Below are positions 49,896 through 58,560 of a stretch of 64,000 bases of DNA, in pieces. Position numbers and translations under genes: made by a program. Numbering within the stretch: position 1 is the stretch's first letter; each line of letters opens with the position of its first letter. The notes beneath the pieces are model-generated. The model was not told where the DNA came from. It was given only the letters and a program-made list of their open reading frames with translations, and ran no database searches. This DNA is from Mesorhizobium huakuii (GTDB lineage Bacteria; Pseudomonadota; Alphaproteobacteria; Rhizobiales; Rhizobiaceae), in the NCBI RefSeq assembly GCF_014189455.1, contig NZ_CP050296.1, positions 3,530,001 through 3,594,000 of the forward strand, in the 5' to 3' direction.

Positions 49896-50936
49896 ATGAC
49901 CGCGATCACAAGCGATTTCTCCTCCGCGCCCGTCCTGCCGAAATGGATCGTGCCCGTGCTGCTGCTCGCCTTCGCCTATGGCGTCGTGCCGCTGATCGGC
50001 TCGAGCTATCTGTTCGAGGCCATCCTGCTGCCGTTCCTGGCGCTCAGCCTTGCCGGGGTGGGTTTGAACATCCTCACTGGCTATGCCGGCCAGGTTTCGC
50101 TGGGCAGCGCCGCCTTCATGGCGGCAGGCGCCTTCGCCGCCTATAATTTCAACCTGCGGGTCGAAGGCCTGCCGCTGATCGGCAGCATCTTTCTCGCCGG
50201 CATCGTCGCCGCCGCGATCGGCATCGTCTTCGGCCTGCCCAGCCTTCGGCTGAAGGGTTTTTATCTCGCCGTTTCGACGCTTGCCGCGCAGTTCTTCGTG
50301 CAATGGGCGCTGACCAAGTTCAGCTGGTTTTCCAACGACTCGGCGTCCGGTGTCATCGACGCGCCGAAGCTGTCGATTTCAGGCTTCGCGTTCGACGGTG
50401 CCGTCGGCCGCTATCTCTTTGCGCTGACCATCGTCAGCATCCTCACCTTCCTCGCCTATCGGCTGGTGTCGTCGCAGACCGGGCGCAATTTCATCGCCAT
50501 TCGCGACAACGAGACCGCCGCCCGCATCATCGGCATACCGGTGCTGAAGACCAAGCTTCTGGCCTTCGCCATCTCGTCCTTCATTATCGGCGTCGCCGGC
50601 GTCATCTGGGCCTTCGCTTATCTGCGGACCGTGGAGCCGGCCGGCTTCGATCTCGACCGCTCGTTCCAGATACTGTTCATCATCATCATTGGCGGCCTCG
50701 CTTCGATCCGTGGCGCCTTCTTCGGCGCCGCCCTCATCGTCGTCTTTCCGCTTGGCTTGTCCCGTCTCGGCGGCTTCCTGCTCGGCGATGTCTTTGACTC
50801 GGGCGTGCTCGACATGAGCCAGCGGATCGTGCTTGGCGCCCTCATCATCCTGTTTCTGATCCTTGAACCGGACGGGCTGGCGGCCCTGTGGGACAGGGTC
50901 CGAAGACGGCTCCTGTTCGCCTGGCAATCGACCTGA
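49896..50936 (+). CDS. Liv-type ABC transporter permease (LivM-like)
   Basis: A 346-residue permease with about nine hydrophobic helices and the LivM motifs LNILTGYAGQVSLGSAAFMA, FGLPSLRLKGFYLAVSTLAA and RDNETAARIIGIPVLKTK. Follows the LivH-like permease with a three-base gap, so they form the usual heterodimer. Confidence 0.92.
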   Translation: MTAITSDFSSAPVLPKWIVPVLLLAFAYGVVPLIGSSYLFEAILLPFLALSLAGVGLNILTGYAGQVSLGSAAFMAAGAFAAYNFNLRVEGLPLIGSIFLAGIVAAAIGIVFGLPSLRLKGFYLAVSTLAAQFFVQWALTKFSWFSNDSASGVIDAPKLSISGFAFDGAVGRYLFALTIVSILTFLAYRLVSSQTGRNFIAIRDNETAARIIGIPVLKTKLLAFAISSFIIGVAGVIWAFAYLRTVEPAGFDLDRSFQILFIIIIGGLASIRGAFFGAALIVVFPLGLSRLGGFLLGDVFDSGVLDMSQRIVLGALIILFLILEPDGLAALWDRVRRRLLFAWQST

Positions 50937-51006
50937 GCCCCGCATTCGCATCTGAAAATGAACCAGAGGCCGAACCAAGACGGCCCATACCGGGAGTATC
51001 CTGACA

Positions 51007-52344
51007 ATGACCTTCCTCAGCACAATCAAGGCGGCGGCGCTGTCCGCGGCGATGATCGTGTCGGTGGCCTTGCCCGCCGCCCACGCCGACGAACAATATT
51101 TCCCGCTGCAGAGCTATCGCGTCGGACCCTATGCGGCCGGCGGCACCGGCTTCTTCGGCGGCTTCATCGACTATCTCAACCTCATCAACATCCGCGACGG
51201 CGGCGTCAATGGCGTCAAGCTGACCTGGGACGAATGCGAGACCCAGTATGAGGTCGAGCGCGGCGTCGAATGCTACGAGCGGCAGAAGAGCCATGCCGGC
51301 GCTGCCGCCTGGAACCCGCTCTCGGTCGGCATCGCCTATGCCATGATCGACCGCATCACCGCCGACAAGGTGCCGCTGATCACGGTCAATCACGGCCGCA
51401 CCGACTCCACCGACGGACGTGTTTTCCCTTACGTCTTCCCGCTGCTGCTCAATCCCTACAGCGAGACATCAGGCATCGTGAACTACATCGCCTCCAAGGA
51501 AGGCGGCATCGACAAGCTCAAGGGCAAGAAGATCGTCGTGCTCTATCACGGCTCGCCCTACGGCAAGGAGACCATTCCGATCTATGAATTGCTGGCGCAG
51601 AAATACGGCTTCACGGTGCAGCAGATCGAAGTGCCGCATCCCGGCAACGAGCAGCAGTCGCAATGGCTGACCATCCGCCGCGCCAAGCCGGACTTCGTCG
51701 TCCTGCGCGGCTGGGGCGTGATGAATCCGGTGGCGCTGAAGACGGCGGTCAAGGTCGGCTATCCAGTCGACCATATCGTCGGCAATGTCTGGTCGAATTC
51801 CGAAGAGGACGTCATCCCGGCCGGTGACGCCGCCAAGGGCTACACCGCCATCACCACCCAGGCCTCCGGCAATTCCTATCCGGTGGTGCAGGAGATCGTG
51901 AAGACGGTCTACGGCGCCGGTAAGGGCAACCTCGAAGACAAGTCGCGCATCGGCTCGGTCTACCACAATCTCGGCATCGTCAACGGCATCCTCAATGTCG
52001 AGGCGATCCGCGTCGCGCAGGAGAAGTTTGGCCACCGCACACTGACCGGCGACGAAGTCCGCTGGGGCTTCGAACACCTCAAGCTCGATCCGGCCAAGGT
52101 CGAAGCGCTCGGCGCCAAGGACCTGTTCCACTCGATCAATGTCAGCTGGGACAATCACGAGGGCGAAGGCTACGTGACCTTCCAGCAGTGGGACGGCAAG
52201 AAGTGGAATGTCGTCTCTGACTGGATCGCACCGGACTGGGCGCTGCTGCGGCCGATCATCGAGAAGTCCGCCGAGGCCTATGCCGCCGAGAAGGGCATCA
52301 AGCTGCGCACCGCCGATGATGCCAACGCCGTGACCACCAACTGA
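51007..52344 (+). CDS. Liv-type ABC transporter substrate-binding protein
   Basis: A 445-residue periplasmic protein of the LivJ-like family 4/6 with a signal peptide (MTFLSTIKAAALSAAMIVSV ending AHA). It is longer than amino acid binding LivJ proteins (about 370) and has a distinctive aromatic/charged pocket region (TWDECETQYEVERGVECYER, two Cys that may pair). This divergence, with the gene neighbourhood, suggests a non-amino-acid ligand such as a sulfone or sulfonate (inference). The start follows a GGGAG site. Confidence 0.9.
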   Translation: MTFLSTIKAAALSAAMIVSVALPAAHADEQYFPLQSYRVGPYAAGGTGFFGGFIDYLNLINIRDGGVNGVKLTWDECETQYEVERGVECYERQKSHAGAAAWNPLSVGIAYAMIDRITADKVPLITVNHGRTDSTDGRVFPYVFPLLLNPYSETSGIVNYIASKEGGIDKLKGKKIVVLYHGSPYGKETIPIYELLAQKYGFTVQQIEVPHPGNEQQSQWLTIRRAKPDFVVLRGWGVMNPVALKTAVKVGYPVDHIVGNVWSNSEEDVIPAGDAAKGYTAITTQASGNSYPVVQEIVKTVYGAGKGNLEDKSRIGSVYHNLGIVNGILNVEAIRVAQEKFGHRTLTGDEVRWGFEHLKLDPAKVEALGAKDLFHSINVSWDNHEGEGYVTFQQWDGKKWNVVSDWIAPDWALLRPIIEKSAEAYAAEKGIKLRTADDANAVTTN

Positions 52345-52424
52345 TCAGCCAATGCCGGGCGCCACGGAGAACTTTCCGCGGCGCCCGGCCCTTTACGGTT
52401 CCTCGAACCGCGGAAGAAGAGCCC

Positions 52425-53231
52425 ATGCCGGACAATGACGTCATCCTTGCGGTGGATACGGTCCATGCCACATATAACCACGCCATCACGGCGCTGCATG
52501 GTGTCTCCTTCGAGATCCGGCGCGGCGAGATCCTGGCGCTGCTCGGCGCCAATGGCGCCGGCAAGACCACCACGCTGAAGGCCGTCTCCAACCTGCTGCC
52601 GGCCGAGCGCGGCCAGGTCAACGCCGGTACCATCCGCTATGAAGGCGCCGATGTCTCGCGCCGCAAGCCCGGCGATCTCGTGCGCGCCGGCCTGGTTCCG
52701 GTGCTCGAGGGCCGTCACTGCTTCAAGAGCCTCACCGTCGAGGAAAACCTGGTCGCCGGTGGCATCGGCCGCAGCGGCCGCCGTACCGAGATCAATCAGG
52801 ATCTTGAGCGGATCTACGGTTATTTCCCCCGGCTGAAGGAGAAGCGCCGGACATTGTCCGGCCTGACCTCTGGCGGCGAGCAGCAGATGACGGCGATCGG
52901 CCGGGCGCTGATGTCGCGGCCGCGCCTGCTGGTTCTCGACGAACCGTCAATGGGGCTCGCCCCGCTCATCGTCCAGGACATCTTTCAGACGCTGAGGAAA
53001 CTGAACCGCGAGACCGGCCTGTCGATCCTCGTCGCTGAGCAGAACTCCGCTGTCGCGCTGCGATATGCCGACCATGCCACGGTGCTCGAAAACGGCGTCT
53101 CCGTTCTCTCCGGCGCGGCCGCCGATCTTCGCCAGCGCGAGGACGTGCGCGCCTTCTATCTCGGTCAATCGACCACCGGCCAACAGCCATCGCCGGCTGC
53201 CAAACCAGCCCATCTCCATGCCGTTGCCTGA
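52425..53231 (+). CDS. Liv-type ABC transporter ATP-binding protein (LivF-like)
   Basis: A 268-residue second ATPase: Walker A GANGAGKTT, LVPVLEGRHCFKSLTVEENL, signature TSGGEQQMTAIGRAL, Walker B LLVLDEPSMGLAP and VAEQNSAVAL. Its C-terminal tail contains a His/Pro-rich stretch. Twenty-four bases before sfnB. Confidence 0.93.
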   Translation: MPDNDVILAVDTVHATYNHAITALHGVSFEIRRGEILALLGANGAGKTTTLKAVSNLLPAERGQVNAGTIRYEGADVSRRKPGDLVRAGLVPVLEGRHCFKSLTVEENLVAGGIGRSGRRTEINQDLERIYGYFPRLKEKRRTLSGLTSGGEQQMTAIGRALMSRPRLLVLDEPSMGLAPLIVQDIFQTLRKLNRETGLSILVAEQNSAVALRYADHATVLENGVSVLSGAAADLRQREDVRAFYLGQSTTGQQPSPAAKPAHLHAVA

Positions 53232-53255
53232 AATCAGATATCAAGGAGCAATGAA

Positions 53256-54503
53256 ATGACCGTCTCGACCGTCAAGACAGACCACGCCTCCGCCGCCGTG
53301 CCGCCGGTCGCAAGGCCGTCGGCGCCGGCCCACATCATCAAGGACGATGCCGAGGCGATCGCGGTCGCCCATGCGCTCGCCGCCGAATTCGTCAAGGATT
53401 CGTCCAGGCGTGATCGCGAGCGCATCTGGCCGGTCGCCGAACTCGACGCCTTCTCGCAAAGCGGCCTGTGGTCGATCAATGTGCCCAAGGCCTTCGGCGG
53501 GCCGGAAGTCTCCTACGTGACGCTGGCCAAGGTGATCGAGATCATTTCGGCGGCGGATTCCTCCATCGGCCAGATCGCCCAGAACCATCTCGGCGTCATC
53601 GCTGCCATCCGCACCGTCTCCGACGCGGAACAGCAGAAACTGCTGTTTGCCGAAGCGCTGAAGGGCACGCGGTTCGGCAATGCCTTTTCCGAGTTCGGCT
53701 CCAAGCGCGCCGCCGATTTCGAGACCCGTTTCACCGATGCCGGCGACCATGTCGTCGTCAACGGCCGCAAATTCTATTCGTCCGGCGCTTTGCTCGCCCA
53801 TCTGGTGCCGATCGTGGCGCTCGATGACGAGGGCCGCGCCTGGTATGCGATCGCCGACCGTGGCGCGCCGGGCCTGACCGTCATCGACGACTGGTCGAGC
53901 TTCGGCCAGCGCACGACACTGTCCGGCACCGTCATCATCGACAACGTCAAGGTGCCGAAGACGCATCTGGTGCCCGGCTACAAGGGCTATGACAAACCGA
54001 CCGCTGATGGTGCCATCTTCCAGATTATCCAGGTGGCGGTGGACACCGGCATCGCCCAGGCGGCCATCGACGAAACGGTTCACTTCGTCAGGACCAGAAG
54101 CCGCGCCTGGATCGACAGCGGCGTCGACAATGCCTGGGACGATCCCTACACCATCCAGGCGGTCGGCGACCTGACGCTGCGCCTGCACGCCGCGCAGGCG
54201 CTGCTGGAGAAGGCCGGCCTGGCGATCGACAAGGCGGTGGCCCAGCCGACCGCCGAGACGGTGGCGCATGCGCAGATCGTCACCGCGGAAGCAAAAATCC
54301 TGTCGACCGAGATAGCCATTGCCGCGACCAACAAGCTGTTCGAATTGGCCGGCACGCGCTCGACGCTGGCCGAGCACAATCTCGACAGGCATTGGCGCAA
54401 TGCCCGCACCCACACGCTGCACGATCCGGTACGCTGGAAGTACTCGATCCTCGGCAAATATTTCCTAAACGGCGAAAATCCGCCGCTGCACGCCTGGAGC
54501 TGA
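53256..54503 (+). CDS. sfnB: SfnB-family sulfur acquisition oxidoreductase
   Basis: A 415-residue acyl-CoA dehydrogenase-like flavoprotein, with GLWSINVPKAFGGPEVSY, AQNHLGVIAAIR, RFGNAFSEFGSK and a C-terminal DNLDRHWRNARTHTLHDPVR-like stretch (AEHNLDRHWRNARTHTLHDP) typical of SfnB/DszC-type enzymes. These use reduced flavin and O2 on sulfur compounds; SfnB is required for dimethylsulfone use in Pseudomonas. Preceded by AAGGAGC. Confidence 0.93.
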   Translation: MTVSTVKTDHASAAVPPVARPSAPAHIIKDDAEAIAVAHALAAEFVKDSSRRDRERIWPVAELDAFSQSGLWSINVPKAFGGPEVSYVTLAKVIEIISAADSSIGQIAQNHLGVIAAIRTVSDAEQQKLLFAEALKGTRFGNAFSEFGSKRAADFETRFTDAGDHVVVNGRKFYSSGALLAHLVPIVALDDEGRAWYAIADRGAPGLTVIDDWSSFGQRTTLSGTVIIDNVKVPKTHLVPGYKGYDKPTADGAIFQIIQVAVDTGIAQAAIDETVHFVRTRSRAWIDSGVDNAWDDPYTIQAVGDLTLRLHAAQALLEKAGLAIDKAVAQPTAETVAHAQIVTAEAKILSTEIAIAATNKLFELAGTRSTLAEHNLDRHWRNARTHTLHDPVRWKYSILGKYFLNGENPPLHAWS

Positions 54504-54567
54504 TTTCCCCGTCGGCGGGCCGGGTGGCCCGCCACTTCAAACTTCGACATCCAAGAGGCCCACTGCC

Positions 54568-55128
54568 ATGTCAAACCCCACAGTCGTCGGTTTTTCCGGC
54601 AACATCACCCGGCCGTCAAAGACGCGCGCCTTCGTCGATCTCGTTACCAGGGACATCGCCGCGCGCCATGGCCTGTCGGCCAGCACCTACGACATCGAGG
54701 ATGTCGGCCAGTCGCTGGGCACGGCACGGTGGGCGCGCGACCTCGACAGCCAGGCGCAATCGATCCTGGCGCACATCCTCGCGGCTGATGTGCTGGTGGT
54801 CGGCTCGCCGACCTACAAGGGCAGCTACACCGGTCTGTTCAAGCACTTCTTCGACCTGATCGATCCGGCCGCGTTGCGGGGAAAGCCCATCGTGCTGACC
54901 GCGACCGGCGGCGGCGAACGCCACGCCTTGATCGTCGAACATCAGTTGCGGCCGCTGTTCGGCTTCTTCGAGGCTTTTGCCCTGCCGACCGCCGTCTACG
55001 CCACCGACAAGGATTTCACCGACGGCGTACTGCGCTCCGAGGCGATCCTGAAGCGCGCGGCGCAGGCGGTGGACGAGGTTGGCTTCGTGCTGGCCAACCG
55101 CGCGGCAGGCCGGATCGCCGCCGAATAG
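54568..55128 (+). CDS. msuE: NAD(P)H-dependent FMN reductase (MsuE/SsuE-like)
   Basis: A 186-residue flavodoxin-fold reductase: the FMN phosphate loop GFSGNITRPSKTRAFV, then GSPTYKGSYTGLFKHFFDLI and TATGGGERHALIVEHQLRPLF, typical of MsuE/SsuE. It supplies FMNH2 to SsuD, SfnG and SfnB. Last gene of the organosulfur cluster. The alternative is another FMN reductase of the same family. Confidence 0.9.
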   Translation: MSNPTVVGFSGNITRPSKTRAFVDLVTRDIAARHGLSASTYDIEDVGQSLGTARWARDLDSQAQSILAHILAADVLVVGSPTYKGSYTGLFKHFFDLIDPAALRGKPIVLTATGGGERHALIVEHQLRPLFGFFEAFALPTAVYATDKDFTDGVLRSEAILKRAAQAVDEVGFVLANRAAGRIAAE

Positions 55129-55227
55129 CAACCGATCGAAATCCGCACCGGCGGCACCCTCGCTTACGTGCAATTTACGACCGCCCGCTACAAAGTTCCT
55201 GTCTGATTCGTCCGGGACAGGAACACC

Positions 55228-55713
55228 ATGAGTAAAGCCCTCACGACCTTCGCACTCGTCGCCGTCCTGACCGCCTTGCTCATGGCGCTGAGCCTGGCGG
55301 TGGCGAGGCACGGCTACCCCTATGGCGCGATCGGCGTCAGGCGCCTCGACGGCATCGCCGATGCCGGAACCTTCATTCCGCTGGCCGCCGTCTTTTTCTT
55401 CAGCGCGCTGTTGATGATGATCCTGCCGATCAGGGCGGCCAGCATCATCCTCACCCATTGCGCCGACGCGATTTTCTGGACGGTGATCGTGCTGTTCGCC
55501 ACCATCGTCGGCGGCCTCCTCGCCCGATGGGCCTTCGGCCAGGGTAGTGCGATGCTCGCGTTGCTGAACTGGCGGTTCCTGTTTGCCGTGGCGGTCGTCG
55601 GCTGCCACTTCGTCATGAACGAATTGCGGCGCAACGTGCTGTTGCGCAGCCTGTTCTTCGTGATCTTCGCCGCCGCGACGCTCGCCTGCCTGTTCTGGTC
55701 GTTCACACTCTAA
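55228..55713 (+). CDS. Hypothetical membrane protein
   Basis: A 161-residue protein with four or five hydrophobic segments (about 7-27, 47-70, 82-105, 118-133, 140-158) and few charged residues. Unknown function. It is separated from the sulfur cluster by 100 bases, with a GGGACAGGAAC ribosome site, and I see no link to it. Confidence 0.7.
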   Translation: MSKALTTFALVAVLTALLMALSLAVARHGYPYGAIGVRRLDGIADAGTFIPLAAVFFFSALLMMILPIRAASIILTHCADAIFWTVIVLFATIVGGLLARWAFGQGSAMLALLNWRFLFAVAVVGCHFVMNELRRNVLLRSLFFVIFAAATLACLFWSFTL

Positions 55714-55925
55714 AAGCGGAATAGTCGTCCGCCCGCACTCTCTGTTGGCGAGGTGACGGAAGGCTGCACGGCTTGTTGTTGCGCATCCCGCATGCCTCAA
55801 ACGGGGCGGGAGGATGAGACCTGTCGGGCGCTCGCTCCGGCTGGATGAATTGCGCAAATTTACAATCTGCGCGGCCGCCGTTCCAATAGTCTGGCTCCAT
55901 CGAAAAAGAACAAGGAGCTACGAGA

Positions 55926-57137
55926 ATGCACCGCCGCGAATTTGCCAAAAGCCTCATCGCGGCAGCTCTTCTCGGCGGTCTCACCGATCGCAGCGCCGTC
56001 TCACAGGAGAATACGACCATGGCCAAGCCGATGCCGTTCAAAATCGCCATTTCCGATGACCAGCTCGCCGATCTCAAGGCGCGCCTGCGCCACACCCGCT
56101 GGCCGGATGAACCCGCCGGAGCAGGATGGATGACTGGCACGAACCTCGACTACATGAAGAAGCTGACCGACTACTGGCTCCATGACTATGATTGGCGAAA
56201 GGCCGAAGCCAGCCTGAACGCATTGCCGAACTACAAGGTTGATATCGAGGGGATCGACCTGCATTTCGTCCATCAGCCGTCGAGAAAGAAGGACGCCACG
56301 GCAATCCTTCTGCTGCATGGGTGGCCGGACAGTTTCTATCGCTACCACAAGGTCGTGGATGCGCTGGCGGAGGAATTTCACGTCGTCGTGCCGTCCATTC
56401 CAGGGACCGGCTTCTCCGGCAGGACGGCGCTCCCCGCCGACAAGGTGGCCGACATTTTTGCCCACCTGATGAATGACGTGCTGGGTTACTCCAGCTTCAT
56501 CGTGGCTGGCGGTGATCTGGGGTCGGTGATCGCCATGTCGCTGGCGCAGCGCCATCCGGACAAGCTTATCGGCTCCCACCTGACCGATGTGGGCTACCCG
56601 GACCAGACCACGGATTTTGGCGCCCTCAGCGGGCCGGAGCAGGGTTACGCCGGGGCGATCCAGCAATGGTTCTTCATGCATGGCGCCTTCAACCTGGTCC
56701 AGGCGACAAAGCCGCAAAGCCTCGCCTTCGCCATGAACGACTCGCCCGTCGGCCTAGCCGCATGGATCATGAGCTTCATGGCCGGGATGGGGGTCGGCGA
56801 CGAGGCCGATGCCAGATTTGGTCGCGACGCGCTCTTGACCAACATCATGATCTACTGGCTGACGGAAACGGCGGCCTCGTCTTTCCGCATTTACAATCAA
56901 AACGCGATGCAGCCGCCGACCATCAAGGGAAAGAACACGGGGGTGCCGGTGGCGGTGGCGACTGAGGTGCCGATCCCGGGCGGCGTTCGCTTGCCGTGTG
57001 AATGGGCGGACCGCCAGACCTCGGGAAATGTCGTGCAATTTCACGATATGGAAAAGGCGGGCCATTTCGCCGCCTGGGAAGATCCCGCGTTCTATGTCGA
57101 AGACATCAAGCAATTCGCGGCGCTTGTCGCGAAATAG
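55926..57137 (+). CDS. Exported epoxide hydrolase-like alpha/beta hydrolase
   Basis: A 403-residue protein of the epoxide hydrolase N-terminal domain family. A Tat-like signal (MHRREFAKSLIAAALLGG) is followed by the EHN domain (DDQLADLKARLRHTRWPDEP), the oxyanion loop LLLHGWPDSFYR, the nucleophile Asp197 in AGGDLGSVIAM and the catalytic His in EKAGHFAAWEDP. These enzymes hydrolyse epoxides to diols; the natural substrate is unknown. ATG 55926 follows AAGGAGC. Convergent with the AraC gene. Confidence 0.88.
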   Translation: MHRREFAKSLIAAALLGGLTDRSAVSQENTTMAKPMPFKIAISDDQLADLKARLRHTRWPDEPAGAGWMTGTNLDYMKKLTDYWLHDYDWRKAEASLNALPNYKVDIEGIDLHFVHQPSRKKDATAILLLHGWPDSFYRYHKVVDALAEEFHVVVPSIPGTGFSGRTALPADKVADIFAHLMNDVLGYSSFIVAGGDLGSVIAMSLAQRHPDKLIGSHLTDVGYPDQTTDFGALSGPEQGYAGAIQQWFFMHGAFNLVQATKPQSLAFAMNDSPVGLAAWIMSFMAGMGVGDEADARFGRDALLTNIMIYWLTETAASSFRIYNQNAMQPPTIKGKNTGVPVAVATEVPIPGGVRLPCEWADRQTSGNVVQFHDMEKAGHFAAWEDPAFYVEDIKQFAALVAK

Positions 57138-57179
57138 CGCAGCCATGAACCTCCGATGCCGAGCGAACCTCGCCCGGCA

Positions 57180-57854
57180 TCAGATCTTGTGAACAGCATC
57201 GAGGTTTGAGGGCAGGGAACCCATGATCTTCTTTATGGATTTGATCATGTGCGGTTGATCCGTATAGCCAAGATCGAAAGCCACGGCTGCGGCGCTATCG
57301 CCTGCTTTCAGGCGCCGAACCGCCTCCTGCGCGCGGCGGATCAACTGGAAATCCTTCTGCGTAATACCGATGGTGTTTTTGAAATGCTGTCGCACCGAGC
57401 GTTTGGAGGCGGCCTTGGGCCTCTCGGTGAAGGCCCTCGCCACGACGTCGTCGGACGCAAGCAGCCCCGCCGCGATCATCTCATCGACAAGAGCTTCGGC
57501 GTTCAGGAATGTCGGCAAAGGCAGCTTCACGCCGCCCAATGAAAACTCGTCTTCCTCCACATCCAGAAAACGGACCGCCGCGCCGGTCCGCACCTCCTTG
57601 TCACGCGCAAGATAGACATGGGCGGCAAATGAGATGACGACCGAGTGCTCGCCCTCGACATATGGCACGTCGACAGGCTCGGTTGCCTGACCGCTCAAGA
57701 ACACCACGGATCTTCCGTCCGGCGCGACGCTGCGGAGCAGATCCCACGAGCCGTCCGGGGTGGCTTTGTAAATCCCGTCGCTCAAACATACGGTTTGCCA
57801 GACGGTGTCGATCCAGGGATGGAGGGATGACCGGCTCGTGTGCTTTTGGACCAT
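57180..57854 (-). CDS. AraC family transcriptional regulator
   Basis: A 224-residue regulator with a C-terminal AraC HTH pair (SKRSVRQHFKNTIGITQKDF then AVAFDLGYTDQPHMIKSIKKI) after a jelly-roll-like N-terminal domain (DGSWDLLRSV, VVFLSGQATEPV). ATG 57854 is used, with GGAG rather far upstream; a TTG at 57875 is an alternative start. Candidate regulator of the neighbouring hydrolase or of the sarcosine genes. Confidence 0.82.
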   Translation of the reverse strand: MVQKHTSRSSLHPWIDTVWQTVCLSDGIYKATPDGSWDLLRSVAPDGRSVVFLSGQATEPVDVPYVEGEHSVVISFAAHVYLARDKEVRTGAAVRFLDVEEDEFSLGGVKLPLPTFLNAEALVDEMIAAGLLASDDVVARAFTERPKAASKRSVRQHFKNTIGITQKDFQLIRRAQEAVRRLKAGDSAAAVAFDLGYTDQPHMIKSIKKIMGSLPSNLDAVHKI

Positions 57855-58020
57855 GATCGGCAATTGCTCCGGCAAAACTGCGACGTCGATTCATGAATGG
57901 AGATTACACAGTCGAACCCTTGCGCGACGGCGTCCAGCCCTTGCGAGCGACTTGCGCAAGAGAAGCTCTCTGAGACCGGGGGCGGTAGTCCGCCGGGGAT
58001 GTCGGCGCTGTCGTGGCCGG

Positions 58021-58560
58021 CTAATCCTGCGATCCGGCGGCGATGTTGGCGGCGGCCGTTTCCATCCATGTCCAGAGATAGGTGGCGAGGCCACGGTCGA
58101 GATGGATGCGCAAGCTGCCCTGATAGCGGTACACGATGGCGCTGATACCGGCGAAGGACAGTGCCGCGCTGGCGCTCGCCTGATTTGGATCGAGCGTTGT
58201 CCCGCGTGCGATGAAGGCCCCAAGCGCCGGCCCTTCTACCTCGAACACCTGCAATCCGGCGCTGATCTCCGTCACGGCGAATCCCTCGGGGAACCACCCC
58301 GTGGCCATGCCGATGGGCGTGGTGGACACGGCGAGCAGGCGGTCGCGCGCGATGCGGACCGAATAGCGTATGCCTTCCGCCAGGCCGAATGCGCCAACGG
58401 CCGTTCCATCGAAGCCGGATGCCTCGGCCCATGCCGCCAGGTCGCCGCTGACCAGACGCTGGTGCAGCCCGGTAACCGCGCCTATCTTGAGTCCCGGTAC
58501 TTCGATCGTGGCGTTCCGCCAGTCCGGTGCGACGGACCATTTTTCCGCGAGGTCACGCAT
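58021..58560 (-). CDS. soxG: Sarcosine oxidase gamma subunit
   Basis: A 179-residue protein matching SoxG, the small non-catalytic subunit of heterotetrameric sarcosine oxidase (AEASGFDGTAVGAFGLAEGI, AVSTTPIGMATGWFPEGFAV). Its ATG overlaps the soxA stop by eight bases. It is the last gene of soxBDAG. Confidence 0.88.
   Translation of the reverse strand: MRDLAEKWSVAPDWRNATIEVPGLKIGAVTGLHQRLVSGDLAAWAEASGFDGTAVGAFGLAEGIRYSVRIARDRLLAVSTTPIGMATGWFPEGFAVTEISAGLQVFEVEGPALGAFIARGTTLDPNQASASAALSFAGISAIVYRYQGSLRIHLDRGLATYLWTWMETAAANIAAGSQD

Noticed and set aside
48061-53231. The Liv-type transporter as an ordinary branched-chain amino acid importer
   Set aside because: Not excluded, but embedding between sfnG and sfnB and a binding protein of 445 residues make an organosulfur ligand more likely; kept as a testable inference.
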